A DNA stretch of 64,000 bases from Mycolicibacterium parafortuitum (GCF_010725485.1 NZ_AP022598.1:1736001-1800000); one strand, 5' to 3'. Positions 30,941 to 43,281 are shown, numbered from the stretch's first letter. The notes: generated from the sequence alone by a model not told the origin. Program-made: numbers and translations.

Positions 30941-32176
30941 ATGCGCATCGCGTTGCTGTCGTATCGGAGCAAGACCCACTGCGGTGGTCAAGGGGTTTAC
31001 GTCCGGCATCTGAGCCAGGGGCTCGTCGAACTCGGTCACGACGTCGAGGTCTTCTCCGGCCAGCCCTATCCGGAGATCCTCGATCCGCGGGTCCGGCTGA
31101 CCGAGGTGCCGAGCCTCGATCTCTATCGGGAGCCGGATCCGTTCCGCATTCCCCGGCCCAGCGAGATCAAGACCCGCATCGACCTCGAGGAGCTGCTGAC
31201 CACCTGGACCGCCGGGTTCCCCGAGCCGAAGACGTTCAGCATGCGCGCGGCGCGGCTGCTGGCCGCGCGCCGCGGTGACTTCGACGTGGTGCACGACAAC
31301 CAGTGCCTGGGTACCGGCCTGCTGACGATCCAGAACTCGGGCATGCCGGTGGTGGCCACCGTGCACCATCCGATCACCCGGGACCGGGTGCTCGAGGTGG
31401 CGGCCGCAGCGTGGTGGCGCAAGCCGCTCGTGAAGCGCTGGTACGCGTTTGCCGAGATGCAGAAGGACGTCGCCCGGCGGATCCCCGAACTGGTCACCGT
31501 GTCGTCGACGTCGGCCGCCGACATCGCCGAGGACTTCGGTGTCGATCCGGGGCAGCTCAACGTCGTTCCGCTCGGGGTGAACACCCAGCTGTTCCAGCCC
31601 GCCGAGCACCGGGTGCGCAACCGCATCATCGCGATCGCCAGCGCCGATGTACCGCTCAAGGGAGTCAGCCACCTGCTGCACGCGGTGGCCCGGCTGCGTG
31701 TCGAGCGCGACCTCGAGCTGCAGCTGGTCGCCAAGCTGGAGCCCAATGGGCCCACCGAGAAGCTGATCGCCGAACTCGGCATCTCCGACATCGTGCACAT
31801 CTCCAGCGGGCTGTCGGACTCCGAGCTCGCCGAACTGCTCGCCTCGGCCGAAGTGGCTTGCATCCCTTCGCTTTACGAAGGTTTCTCGCTGCCTGCGGTG
31901 GAGGCGATGGCCAGCGGGACGCCGATCGTGGCCAGCCGCGCCGGGGCGCTGCCCGAGGTCGTCGGTACCGACGGCCAGTGCGCACGACTGGTGACACCCG
32001 CCGACGTCGCGGAACTGACCGCGGTGCTCGGTGAATTACTGGACTCGCCAAGGGAGTTGCGACGGCTGGGCGACAACGGCCGCCGGCGTGCGCTGGAAGT
32101 CTTCAGTTGGGAATCCGTTGCGGCGCAGACCGTCGCGATATACGAACGAGCTTGTGAAAGGGTCGCGACATGCTGA
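30941..32176 (+). CDS. GT4-family glycosyltransferase
   Basis: This 411-aa protein has the GT-B fold: an N-terminal half with GGQGVYVRHLSQGLVELGHDVEVF, and a C-terminal half with the nucleotide-sugar site SLYEGFSLPAVEAMASGTPIVAS, where the glutamate pair of the E-x7-E motif contacts the donor. It transfers a sugar to an unknown acceptor. It is the first gene of a three-gene overlapping operon (30941-33952); the methyltransferase start lies inside its last codons. The promoter carries the palindrome shared with the TetR gene. Confidence 0.87.
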   Translation: MRIALLSYRSKTHCGGQGVYVRHLSQGLVELGHDVEVFSGQPYPEILDPRVRLTEVPSLDLYREPDPFRIPRPSEIKTRIDLEELLTTWTAGFPEPKTFSMRAARLLAARRGDFDVVHDNQCLGTGLLTIQNSGMPVVATVHHPITRDRVLEVAAAAWWRKPLVKRWYAFAEMQKDVARRIPELVTVSSTSAADIAEDFGVDPGQLNVVPLGVNTQLFQPAEHRVRNRIIAIASADVPLKGVSHLLHAVARLRVERDLELQLVAKLEPNGPTEKLIAELGISDIVHISSGLSDSELAELLASAEVACIPSLYEGFSLPAVEAMASGTPIVASRAGALPEVVGTDGQCARLVTPADVAELTAVLGELLDSPRELRRLGDNGRRRALEVFSWESVAAQTVAIYERACERVATC

Positions 32177-32887
32177 CCGTTGACTTCGACCGGCTCGGCG
32201 TGGGCGCCGGAACCAAGGTGATCGACGTCGGGTGCGGCGCCGGCCGGCACACGTTCGAGGCGTTCCGGCGGGGTGCCGACGTCATCGGATTCGACCAGAA
32301 CGCATCGGATCTCAACGACGTCGACCAGATCCTGCAGGCGATGAAGGAGCAGGGCGAGGTACCCGCGTCGGCCAAGGCGGAGGTGGTCAAGGGTGACGCA
32401 CTCGACCTGCCCTACTCCGACGGCACCTTCGACTGCGTGATCGCCTCCGAGATCCTCGAGCACGTGCCCGCCGACGAGCGTGCCATCTCCGAACTCGTGC
32501 GGGTGCTCAAACCCGGTGGGGTGCTGGCGATCACGGTTCCTCGCTGGCTGCCCGAGCGGATCTGCTGGGCGTTGTCCGACGAGTACCACGCCAACGAGGG
32601 CGGGCACGTGCGCATCTATCGTGCCGACGAGTTGCGCGACAAGGTGCTCGCGCACGGGCTGAAGCTGACGCACACCCACCACGCGCACGCGTTGCACTCA
32701 CCGTTCTGGTGGCTCAAATGTGCTGTGGGAACGGAGAAGAACGACCACCCGGCCGTTGCCGCGTACCACAAGCTGCTGGTGTGGGACATGATGGACCGGC
32801 CGTGGCTGACGCGCACCGCGGAAGCCGCGCTGAACCCGCTGATCGGCAAGAGCGTCGCCCTCTACTTCAGGAAGCCAGCCACAGCCG

Positions 32888-32895
<8 letters not shown>
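32170..32895 (+). CDS. Class I SAM-dependent methyltransferase
   Basis: This 241-aa protein has motif I (VIDVGCGAGRHTFEA), an acidic motif II (VIGFDQN), motif III (LPYSDGTFDCVIASEILEH) and a post-motif (LVRVLKPGGVLAITVP), as in Methyltransf_11 enzymes. The ATG at 32170 overlaps the glycosyltransferase stop by 7 bp. It probably methylates the product of the glycosyltransferase or a precursor. Confidence 0.87.
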
Positions 32896-35845
<2,950 letters not shown>

Positions 35846-35868
35846 CTCCTCAACCCTTGCGGCCTGTT

Positions 35869-35889
35869 GGTACTACCCGGTACCGTACT
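35869..35889. promoter_or_regulatory. GGTAC repeats between TetR gene and cyp138
   Basis: GGTAC-N6-GTACC (35869-35884) forms an inverted repeat, its right part lying within the palindrome CGGTACCG (35878-35885), and GTACT follows. The cluster lies just before the cyp138 ATG and is the likely binding site of the divergent TetR protein. Confidence 0.5.
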
Positions 35890-35893
35890 CGCC

Positions 35894-37228
35894 ATGACGA
35901 CGGTACACCGCAGTACCAAGCCCGCCGGCCTCGACCTTCCGGTCCGCCTTCCGCCGGCGCCCCGGATTCCGCGTCTGGCGCAGGCCCTCGGGTTCTCGCT
36001 GTCGCGGCAGTGGACCGTCGAACAGATCGCCCGCCGCTACGGCGATGCGTTCACGATGACGCTGCCGGTCTTCGGCCCGACCGTGATGGTCACCGAGCCG
36101 GGCCTGGCCAAGCAGGTGTTCATGGCCAACACCGACGACGTCGGCAACATTCAGCCGAACCTGTCCCGGGTGCTGGGCTCGGGATCGGTGTTCGCGCTCG
36201 ACGGGATGGACCACCGCCGTCGCCGCAAGTTGTTGACGCCGCCGTTCCACGGCAAGAGCATCAAGAATTACGAGAGGATCTTCGAAGAGGAGACGTTGCG
36301 CGAGGCGGCGAGCTGGCCCGAGGGGCAGCCCTTCGAGACGCTCGAACCGATGATGCGGATCACCCTGAACGTGATCCTGCGGGCCGTCTTCGGCGCCGAC
36401 GGTGCGCAACTCGACGAATTGCGGCGCATCATCCCGCCGTGGGTCACGCTCGGCTCGCGGCTGTCGGTGCTGCCGACGCCGCAACGCACCTACGGGCGGT
36501 TCAGCCCGTGGGGCAGGCTGGCCACCTACCGTCGCCAGTACGACGAGGTGATCGGGCGGCTCATCGACGCCGTGCAGGCCGATCCGGACTTCGGCACCCG
36601 CGACGACGTGCTGGCGCTGCTGCTGCGCAGCACCTACGAGGACGGTTCGTCGATGTCGCGTCAGGACATCGGCGACGAACTGCTCACCCTGCTGGCCGCC
36701 GGCCACGAGACCACCGCCGCGACGCTGGGCTGGGTGTTCGAGCGCATCAGCCGCCACCCCGATGTGCTGGCGAAGCTGGCGGCCGAGGCCGACACCGACG
36801 ACAACGAATACCGCCAGGCGGTGATTTTGGAGGTCCAGCGGGCCCGCACCATCATCGACTTCGCCGGCAGGCACGTCTACGCGCCGACCTTCGAACTCGG
36901 TGAGTGGGTTGTCCCACAGGGATATTCGATCGTCGTGGCGATCCGGGAGGTGCATCACCGCAGTCAGGACTTCCCGGACCCGCAGCGGTTCGACCCGCAG
37001 CGCTTCGTCGGTCAGCGACCTCCGACGCTGTCGCACATTCCGTTCGGGGGCGGCACCCGGCGCTGCGTCGGGGCGGCGTTCGCCAACGTCGAGATGGACG
37101 TCGTATTACGGACGGTGTTGCGGCACTTCACCATCGAGACGACCGCCGCGGCGGGGGAGAAGATGCACTCACGCGGAGTGGCCTACACCCCGGCCGACGG
37201 CGGCCGTGTCGTAATGCGGCGGCGCTAG
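35894..37228 (+). CDS. cyp138: Cytochrome P450, CYP138 family
   Basis: This 444-aa P450 has the I-helix oxygen site LLAAGHETTAATLGW, the K-helix ExxR (EVQR), and the heme-binding loop FGGGTRRCVGAAFA whose Cys is the axial thiolate. The gene order TetR (divergent), cyp, msrA (convergent), NTF2-like, SDR equals Rv0135c-Rv0139, which supports CYP138. The natural substrate is not known. Electron partners are not encoded nearby. Confidence 0.9.
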   Translation: MTTVHRSTKPAGLDLPVRLPPAPRIPRLAQALGFSLSRQWTVEQIARRYGDAFTMTLPVFGPTVMVTEPGLAKQVFMANTDDVGNIQPNLSRVLGSGSVFALDGMDHRRRRKLLTPPFHGKSIKNYERIFEEETLREAASWPEGQPFETLEPMMRITLNVILRAVFGADGAQLDELRRIIPPWVTLGSRLSVLPTPQRTYGRFSPWGRLATYRRQYDEVIGRLIDAVQADPDFGTRDDVLALLLRSTYEDGSSMSRQDIGDELLTLLAAGHETTAATLGWVFERISRHPDVLAKLAAEADTDDNEYRQAVILEVQRARTIIDFAGRHVYAPTFELGEWVVPQGYSIVVAIREVHHRSQDFPDPQRFDPQRFVGQRPPTLSHIPFGGGTRRCVGAAFANVEMDVVLRTVLRHFTIETTAAAGEKMHSRGVAYTPADGGRVVMRRR

Positions 37229-37235
37229 CTCAGAC

Positions 37236-37745
37236 TCAGACTTCAGCGCGCTTGGGCAGTTTCCAGCCCGGCCGCGGGAAGTGGCAGGTGTAGCCGGTCG
37301 GGTAGCGCTCCAGGTAGTCCTGGTGCTCGGGCTCGGCCTCCCAGAACTCCGGCGCGGGGCTCACCTCGGTGACCACCTTGCCGGGCCACAGCCCTGACGC
37401 ATCCACGTCGGCGATGGTGTCCAGCGCGATCTGGCGCTGCTCGTCGTCGACGTAGAAGATCTCCGAGCGGTAGCTGGTGCCGATGTCGTTGCCCTGCCGG
37501 TTCTTCGTGGTCGGGTCGTGGATCTGGAAAAAGAACTCCAGCAGCGCGCGGTAGTCGGTCTGCGCCGGGTCGTAGACGATCTCGATCGCCTCGGCGTGGC
37601 CGGGGTGATTGCGGTAGGTGGGGTGGTCGTTCTGCCCGCCGGTGTAACCGACCCGGGTGGACACCACTCCGGGCTGCTTGCGGATCAGATCCTGCATACC
37701 CCAGAAGCATCCGCCCGCCAGAACTGCTCGCTTGTGGTCGCTCAC
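37236..37745 (-). CDS. msrA: Peptide methionine-S-sulfoxide reductase
   Basis: This 169-aa enzyme reduces S-methionine sulfoxide in proteins. The catalytic cysteine lies in [10 protein letters not shown] near residue 13, followed by [51 protein letters not shown] and [21 protein letters not shown]. The GTG at 37745 has an AAGGAG ribosome binding site. It corresponds to Rv0137c. Confidence 0.94.
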   Translation of the reverse strand: MSDHKRAVLAGGCFWGMQDLIRKQPGVVSTRVGYTGGQNDHPTYRNHPGHAEAIEIVYDPAQTDYRALLEFFFQIHDPTTKNRQGNDIGTSYRSEIFYVDDEQRQIALDTIADVDASGLWPGKVVTEVSPAPEFWEAEPEHQDYLERYPTGYTCHFPRPGWKLPKRAEV

Positions 37746-37844
37746 GCCTGCTCCTTCTCGGTGGCTGTATCCCTGCTCCCCATAGTGCCTGTGTACAACC
37801 GCGGGCGAAACGTTCGTGTTCCGGGCGGCGATTACGGAAATGTG

Positions 37845-38255
37845 ATGCGAGTGTCCACCGCTGCCCTTGTGGCGACCGCTGCCGTTGCCGCTGCCACCTG
37901 GGGCGCACCGATCGCGGCCGCGGAGACCGCCGTACTGGCCGAGCAGCCCGGCGACGGGCGCGCAGTATTCCTCGACGACCCCGCAATCGTCGACCCCCAG
38001 CCGTTGCGTGCCGAGTCCTACCACCGCGTCCCCGGGGACCGGGCCGTCGCCGTGCACTTCACCACCGGCACCCCGCAGTGCTTCGGCGTGGATGCCACGG
38101 CCACCGAGACCGCCGACGCGGTGACCGTCGAGTTGCGGGGCGGGACGCTGCCCGATGCGGTCGACAAGGCCTGCATCATGCTCGCGGTGTTCGGCTCCAT
38201 CGAGGTTCCGCTGCAGGCGCCACTGGGCGACCGCCAGGTGCTCGCCGTCTTCTGA
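37845..38255 (+). CDS. Exported hypothetical protein
   Basis: This 136-aa precursor has a signal peptide of about 26 residues ([20 protein letters not shown], cut after IAAAE). The mature part contains two cysteines (TPQCFGV and KACIMLA) that may form a disulfide. No known domain is recognised. It lies between msrA and the NTF2-like gene, where M. tuberculosis has no clear equivalent in the Rv0137c-Rv0138 interval. Confidence 0.7.
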   Translation: MRVSTAALVATAAVAAATWGAPIAAAETAVLAEQPGDGRAVFLDDPAIVDPQPLRAESYHRVPGDRAVAVHFTTGTPQCFGVDATATETADAVTVELRGGTLPDAVDKACIMLAVFGSIEVPLQAPLGDRQVLAVF

Positions 38256-38272
38256 CGCTCGACAAGCCCGGG

Positions 38273-38286
38273 TAGAACGTGTTCTA
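38273..38286. promoter_or_regulatory. KstR-type operator before the NTF2-like gene
   Basis: TAGAAC-GT-GTTCTA is a perfect palindrome that fits the KstR consensus TNNAACNNGTTNNA known for cholesterol/lipid genes of mycobacteria. It ends 9 bp before the GTG at 38296. Confidence 0.6.
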
Positions 38287-38295
38287 GTTCTGGGT

Positions 38296-38802
38296 GTGAC
38301 GAGCAGCACCTTCAGCCGCGAGGAACTCGCCGAGGCGTTCGGGCAGTTCGAGGCCACGGTCGACCGGGCCGCCCAGACCCGGGACTGGGATCCGTGGGTT
38401 GACCAGTACAGCGACGACATCCTCTACATCGAGCACGCCGCGGGCACGATGCGCGGGCGCGAGCAGGTGCGCCCGTGGATCTGGAAGACGATGGAGAGCT
38501 TCCCGGGCAGCTACATGACGTCGTTCCCGTCGCTGTGGCACGTGATCGACGAGAGCACCGGCCGCATCATCTGCGAACTCGACAACCCGATGCGTGACCC
38601 CGGCGACGGCACCATCGTCAGCGCCACCAACATCTCGATCCTCACCTACGCCGGGGACGGGCAGTGGAAGCGGCAGGAGGACATCTACAACCCGCTGCGG
38701 TTCGTGTCCGCGACGGTGAAGTGGTGCCGCAAGGCCGAGGAGCTCGGCACGCTGCCCGACGAGGCCGCCCAGTGGATGGCCAAGTACGGCGGCCGCAAGT
38801 GA
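38296..38802 (+). CDS. SnoaL/NTF2-like protein (Rv0138-like)
   Basis: This 168-aa protein has the cone-shaped NTF2 fold: [45 protein letters not shown] followed by the strands [15 protein letters not shown] and [22 protein letters not shown]. Such proteins act as small isomerases, hydrolases or dehydratases. The GTG at 38296 follows a KstR-type box. Its stop overlaps the SDR start (GTGA), so the two are coupled. Confidence 0.8.
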   Translation: MTSSTFSREELAEAFGQFEATVDRAAQTRDWDPWVDQYSDDILYIEHAAGTMRGREQVRPWIWKTMESFPGSYMTSFPSLWHVIDESTGRIICELDNPMRDPGDGTIVSATNISILTYAGDGQWKRQEDIYNPLRFVSATVKWCRKAEELGTLPDEAAQWMAKYGGRK

Positions 38803-39814
38803 CCGCTCTGGTGATCGGTGCCAACGGCTACCTCGGCAGCCATGTCACCCGCCAACTCGTCGCTGCCGGCCAGGACGTGCGCGTGATGGTCCGCGACGGC
38901 GCCAACACCGTCGGTATCGACGACCTCGCGATCACCCGGTTCGTCGGCGACATCTGGAACACCGCGGTGTTGCGCGAGGCGATGACGGGCTGCGACGTCG
39001 TCTACTACTGCGTCGTCGACACCCGCGGCTGGCTGCGCGACGCGGCGCCGCTGTTCCGCACCAACGTCGACGGCACCCGCAACGTCCTGGACGTCGCGGT
39101 CGAACCCGAGATCGCCGCGGGGCTACGCAAATTCGTGTTCACCAGCAGCTACGTGACCGTCGGCCGCAAGCGGGGGCGGGTCGCCACCGAGGCCGATGTG
39201 ATCGCCGACCCGGCGACGTTGACCCCGTACGTGCGGTCCCGGGTGCAGGCCGAGAACCTGGTGATGGAGTACGCGCGTGAGCGCGGCCTGCCCGCCGTCG
39301 CGATGTGTGTGTCCACCACCTACGGCGCCGGCGACTGGGGCCGCACGCCGCACGGCGCGATCATCGCCGGCGCGGCGTTCGGCAAGCTGCCGTTCGTGAT
39401 GTCCGGTATCGAACTGGAAGCCGTCGGGATCGACGACGCCGCCGCGGCGCTGCTGTTGGCCGCCGACAGGGGACGGGTCGGGGAGAGGTACCTGATCTCG
39501 GAGAAGATGATCTCCAATGCCGAGGTGGTCCGGATCGCGGCCGAGGCCGCCGGGGTGCCCGCGCCGTCCAGGTCGGTCCCGCTGGCGTTGTCCTACGCGA
39601 TGGCGGCGCTCGCAGCGTCAAGGCCACGCTGACCAGGACCGACGAGCGCATGTCGCTGGGCTCGCTGCGGTTGATGCGCGCCGAGGCCCCGGTCGACTGC
39701 TCGAAGGCGCGGGGTGAACTCGGATGGCAACCGCGGCCCGTCGAGGAATCGATCCGCGAGGCCGCGAGGTTCTGGGTGGGTCTGCGCGACGCCAAGCGTC
39801 GACGCTCCGCCTAG
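38799..39814 (+). pseudogene. NAD-dependent epimerase/dehydratase (Rv0139-like), frameshifted
   Basis: Frame 1 from the GTG at 38799 begins [19 protein letters not shown], an extended-SDR Rossmann motif, and includes the helix that follows VFTSSYVT and an altered active site region. It runs to a stop at 39632. The expected C-terminus (SVKATLTRTDERMSLGSLRLMRA and ELGWQPRPVEESIREAARFW) continues in another frame to 39814. The break is at about 39611-39613, where CTCGCAGC appears in place of CTCGGCAGC, one G missing. The full product would be about 338 aa. Confidence 0.82.
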
Positions 39815-39844
39815 CCGTCGCGATCAGCCTGCGACAATCTGTCG

Positions 39845-41221
39845 GTGCTTCCCAAAGCGCCGGTCAACGGTCACGTGTCCCACTGGTTCGACGGGCTGCC
39901 GATCAGCCGCGCGCCGCTGCCGGGCAGCCGCGACGCGGACGTGTGCATCGTCGGCGCCGGCTACACCGGGTTGTGGACCGCGTATTACCTCAAACGCGCC
40001 GACCCGTCGCTGCGCATCGTCGTGCTGGAGGCGCGGTTCGCCGGCTACGGCGCCTCGGGTCGCAACGGCGGCTGGCTGTCGGGACTGGTCCCCGCCGAGC
40101 GCGACCGGATGGCGCGCAGACACGGCCGTGACGGGGTGGTCGCGTGGCAGCGCGCCCTCAACGACGCCGTCGACGAGGTGATCGCGGTCGCGGCCGACGA
40201 AGGCATCGACGCGGGAATCGTCAAGGGCGGCACCCTGGAGATCGCCCGCAACCCCGCGCAGGCCCGTCGGCTGGCCGCCGCCGCCGAGGAGGAACGTCGC
40301 TGGGGCGTCGACGGCATCGCAGAACTCACCGGAGACGAAGCGGCACAACGGATCAACCTCGACGGTGTGGTCGCGGGTTTCCACAACCCGCACTGCGCCC
40401 GGATCCAGCCCGCCCAGCTGGCCCGCGGGCTCGCCGACGCGGTCGAGCGACTCGGTGTGGTGATCTACGAGCGGACCCCGGTCACCGAGATCGCCGCGGG
40501 CGGTGCCACCACCCCGTGGGGTGTCGTCAGTGCGCCGGTCGTACTGCGCGCCACCGAGGGATTCACCACCCGGCTGCCCGGGCTGAAACGCCGGTGGCTG
40601 CCGATGAACAGCTCGATGATCGCGACCGAGCCTGTGCCCGAGAACCTTTGGGACAGCATCGGGTGGCACGGCAGGGAAACCCTGGGCGACACCGCGCACG
40701 GTTTCTTCTACGCCCAGCGCACCGTCGACGACCGGATCGCGATCGGCGGGCGCAGTGTGCCGTACCGGTTCGGGTCCCGGCTGGACCGGGACGGCCGGGT
40801 GCCCGACGCGACGATCAAGCGGCTCGGCGCGACGTTGCATTCGATCCTGCCGCAGGTCGCGTCGGTCCCGATCGCCCACGCATGGTGCGGGGTGCTCGCG
40901 GTGCCGCGCGACTGGGCCGCGACCGTCGACTTCGACCGGGCCGACGGGCTCGGCTGGGCCGGCGGCTACGTCGGCCACGGCGTCACCGCGACCAACCTCG
41001 CCGGCCGGACGCTGACCGACCTGGTGCTCGGCCGCGACACCGAGTTGACCCGGCTGCCGTGGGTCGGGCACGAATCCAGGGACTGGGAGCCCGAACCGTT
41101 GCGCTGGATCGGCGTACGCGGGCTGTACCTGGCGTACAAGGCCGCCGACTGGCACGAGGCGCGCGGGACGAAGCGCACGTCGCCGTTCGCCGTCGCCGCC
41201 GACCGCATCGCGGGGCGTTGA
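39845..41221 (+). CDS. FAD-dependent oxidoreductase, DAO family
   Basis: This 458-aa protein has the dinucleotide motif VCIVGAGYTGLWTAYYL near residue 35, then EARFAGYGASGRNGGWLSG, and the C-terminal GWAGGYVGHGVTATNLAGR that closes the FAD site. It belongs to the glycine/D-amino-acid oxidase group, close to gamma-glutamylputrescine oxidoreductases. The actual amine or amino-acid substrate cannot be deduced. The DUF427 gene follows 8 bp downstream. Confidence 0.86.
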   Translation: MLPKAPVNGHVSHWFDGLPISRAPLPGSRDADVCIVGAGYTGLWTAYYLKRADPSLRIVVLEARFAGYGASGRNGGWLSGLVPAERDRMARRHGRDGVVAWQRALNDAVDEVIAVAADEGIDAGIVKGGTLEIARNPAQARRLAAAAEEERRWGVDGIAELTGDEAAQRINLDGVVAGFHNPHCARIQPAQLARGLADAVERLGVVIYERTPVTEIAAGGATTPWGVVSAPVVLRATEGFTTRLPGLKRRWLPMNSSMIATEPVPENLWDSIGWHGRETLGDTAHGFFYAQRTVDDRIAIGGRSVPYRFGSRLDRDGRVPDATIKRLGATLHSILPQVASVPIAHAWCGVLAVPRDWAATVDFDRADGLGWAGGYVGHGVTATNLAGRTLTDLVLGRDTELTRLPWVGHESRDWEPEPLRWIGVRGLYLAYKAADWHEARGTKRTSPFAVAADRIAGR

Positions 41222-41229
41222 ATGGAGGC

Positions 41230-41622
41230 ATGACCGAACACGCCGCCCACCAATCCCGCGAACCCCGCGAGCCATCCCCGTCGCATCCGATCACCGTCGT
41301 GCCGACCGGCAGACACGTGACGGTCCGGGTCAACGGCGAGACCGTCGCCGAGACCGACTCGGCGCTGACCCTGCAAGAAGCCAGCTATCCCGCCGTGCAA
41401 TACATCCCGATCTCGGACGTGGTGGCGGGCCGGCTCACCTCCAGCGACACCACCTCGTACTGCCCGTACAAGGGCGACGCCGGCTATTTCCACGTCACCG
41501 CGGGTGGAAGCACCGTCGAGGACGCGGTCTGGACCTACCGTGACCCGTATCCGGGCGTCGCGGAGATCGCCGGGCACGTCGCGTTCTATCCGGACAAGGC
41601 CGACGTCACCGTCGACGCCTAA
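41230..41622 (+). CDS. DUF427 family protein
   Basis: This 130-aa protein consists of one DUF427 domain: VRVNGETVAETDSALTLQEA, YIPISDVV, TSYCPYKGDAGYFHV, DAVWTYRDPYPGV and HVAFYPDKADVTV. The domain is widespread in actinobacteria and has no firm function. A GGAGG ribosome binding site supports the ATG at 41230. Probably cotranscribed with the DAO gene and the glycosylase gene. Confidence 0.87.
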   Translation: MTEHAAHQSREPREPSPSHPITVVPTGRHVTVRVNGETVAETDSALTLQEASYPAVQYIPISDVVAGRLTSSDTTSYCPYKGDAGYFHVTAGGSTVEDAVWTYRDPYPGVAEIAGHVAFYPDKADVTVDA

Positions 41623-41631
41623 CCTGGCGTG

Positions 41632-42543
41632 ATGCCCCGTACGGCCAGCGTCGTGTTTCCCGGGCCGGCCAGTCCGGGCTGGACGCTGTCCCCGCTGCGC
41701 CGCGGACGGGCGGACCCGTGCTACCACGACGCCGCAGACGGCTCGATCTGGCGGACCAGCCTGATGCGCAGCGGACCGGTCACCGCGCGAATCAGCCGCA
41801 GCGCACCCGGCGTCGTCGACTGCGAGGCGTGGGGGCCGGGCGCCGCCGAGTTCACCGAGACCCTGCCCGCGCTGCTCGGCGCCACCGACGATGCCGCCGG
41901 TTTCGCACCCGAGGAACCGACGGTCGCGCGGGCGGCGGCGAAGGCGCCGCAGCTGCGGCTGGGACGTACCGGGCGCGTGCTGGAGGCGCTGATCCCGGCG
42001 ATCCTGGAGCAGCGCGTCGTCGGCAAGGACGCCCGCCGCGCCTGGCGCCAGCTGGTGACCAAGTACGGCGCCCCGGCGCCGGGGCCCGCGCCGGCCCACC
42101 TGCGGATCCCGCCCACCCCAGAGGCGTGGCGGCGGATCCCGTCGTGGGAATTCCACCTCGCGAACGTCGACCCCGGCCGGGCCCGCACGGTGATCGGCTG
42201 CGCCCAGCGTGCCGATGCGCTGGAACGGCTGATCACGCGCACACCCGAGGCCGCGCGCACCGCGATGATGTCGCTGCCAGGGGTCGGGATCTGGACGGCC
42301 GCCGAAACCGCGCAGCGGGCGTTCGGCGACGCCGATGCCCTCTCGGTCGGCGATTACCACCTTGCCAAGGTGGTCGGGTGGACTCTGCTCGGACATCCGA
42401 TCGACGACGCCGAGATGGTGGAACTGCTGGAACCGCTGCGACCGCACCGCCACCGCGCGGTGCGGCTGCTCGAGGTCAGCGGCATGATGATGCACCCCCG
42501 CTTCGGGCCGCGGCTGTCGATCCCGCGGCTCGCCGATCTGTGA
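41632..42543 (+). CDS. HhH-GPD DNA glycosylase, AlkA-like
   Basis: This 303-aa protein has an N-terminal beta domain and a C-terminal HhH-GPD domain. The helix-hairpin-helix is LPGVGIWTAAETAQRAFGD, and the catalytic aspartate is in ALSVGDYHLAKVV. AlkA-type enzymes remove alkylated bases such as 3-methyladenine. The codon before the ATG is GTG (41629), another possible start. It lies 9 bp after the DUF427 stop. Confidence 0.85.
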   Translation: MPRTASVVFPGPASPGWTLSPLRRGRADPCYHDAADGSIWRTSLMRSGPVTARISRSAPGVVDCEAWGPGAAEFTETLPALLGATDDAAGFAPEEPTVARAAAKAPQLRLGRTGRVLEALIPAILEQRVVGKDARRAWRQLVTKYGAPAPGPAPAHLRIPPTPEAWRRIPSWEFHLANVDPGRARTVIGCAQRADALERLITRTPEAARTAMMSLPGVGIWTAAETAQRAFGDADALSVGDYHLAKVVGWTLLGHPIDDAEMVELLEPLRPHRHRAVRLLEVSGMMMHPRFGPRLSIPRLADL

Positions 42544-42559
42544 CCTCGACGTCACCGTT

Positions 42560-42584
42560 GGTTATCTGCCCACCGCCCCGGGTA
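42560..42584 (+). promoter_or_regulatory. SigF-type promoter of dps
   Basis: GGTTA (42560-42564) and GGGTA (42580-42584) are separated by 15 bp, which fits the mycobacterial SigF pattern GGTTT-N15-17-GGGTA. It lies about 40 bp before the dps ATG. SigF control would link Dps to stationary phase and general stress. Confidence 0.55.
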
Positions 42585-42622
42585 CCCGGGCCGGGACAGT
42601 CGATCGTGCGAAGGAGCAATCT

Positions 42623-43168
42623 ATGACTGCGTTCACCGTTCCCGGCCTCACCGACAAGCAGGGAGCCGAAGTCGCCGAGCTGCTGCAGAAAGCGCTCAGC
42701 AGGTACAACGACCTGCACCTGACGCTCAAGCATGTCCACTGGAATGTGGTGGGCCCCAACTTCATCGGCGTCCACGAGATGATCGACCCGCAGGTCGAAC
42801 TCGTCCGCGGCTACGCCGACGAAGCAGCCGAACGGATCGCCGCGCTGGGCGCCGCGCCGCTGGGCACCCCTGGAGCCATCATCAACGACCGCACCTGGGA
42901 CGACTACTCGGTCAACCGCGACACCGTGCAGGCTCATCTGGCCGCCCTCGACCTCGTGTACACGGGCGTCATCGAGGACACCCGGAAGTCCATCGAACGC
43001 ATCGGTGAGCTCGACCCCGTGTCGGAGGACATGCTCATCGGGCACGCTGCGGAGCTGGAGAAGTTCCAGTGGTTCGTGCGCGCGCACCTGGAGAACTCAG
43101 GCGGCCAGCTCGCCAACGCCGGCGCCGACACCGAGAAGGGGGCGGCCGCCAAGGCCAAGAAGGGCTGA
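42623..43168 (+). CDS. dps: DNA-binding ferritin-like protein Dps
   Basis: This 181-aa protein forms a dodecamer that stores iron and protects DNA. The ferroxidase site residues are in LTLKHVHWNVVGPNFIGVHEMIDPQVELVRGYADEAAERI. The N-terminal MTAFTVPGLTDKQG and a basic C-terminal tail (KGAAAKAKKG) match mycobacterial Dps1, where the tail binds DNA. An AAGGAG ribosome binding site precedes the ATG. The tail-encoding 24 bp are duplicated after the stop (43145-43192). Confidence 0.93.
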   Translation: MTAFTVPGLTDKQGAEVAELLQKALSRYNDLHLTLKHVHWNVVGPNFIGVHEMIDPQVELVRGYADEAAERIAALGAAPLGTPGAIINDRTWDDYSVNRDTVQAHLAALDLVYTGVIEDTRKSIERIGELDPVSEDMLIGHAAELEKFQWFVRAHLENSGGQLANAGADTEKGAAAKAKKG

Positions 43169-43192
43169 GCCGCCAAGGCCAAGAAGAGCTGA
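43145..43192 (+). repeat. Tandem 24-bp repeat at the dps 3' end
   Basis: Two copies of a 24-bp unit (43145-43168 and 43169-43192) differ by one base. Each encodes AAKAKK(G/S) plus TGA. The first provides the stop of dps; the second is untranslated. Confidence 0.7.
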
Positions 43193-43246
43193 GCCGCTGA
43201 GGCGGCCGAGACTGCCGTCGGGGAGTGAACCGGCCCTAACCGGGTG

Positions 43247-43264
43247 GCCGGGGAGCTCCCCGGC
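43247..43264. terminator. Palindromic hairpin between dps and thioesterase gene
   Basis: GCCGGGGAGCTCCCCGGC folds into a seven-pair GC stem with an AGCT loop. It lies 79 bp after dps and 18 bp from the convergent thioesterase stop, so it can serve both directions. No T-run follows. Confidence 0.6.
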
Positions 43265-43281
43265 GGTATCTCTGTGCGGGG

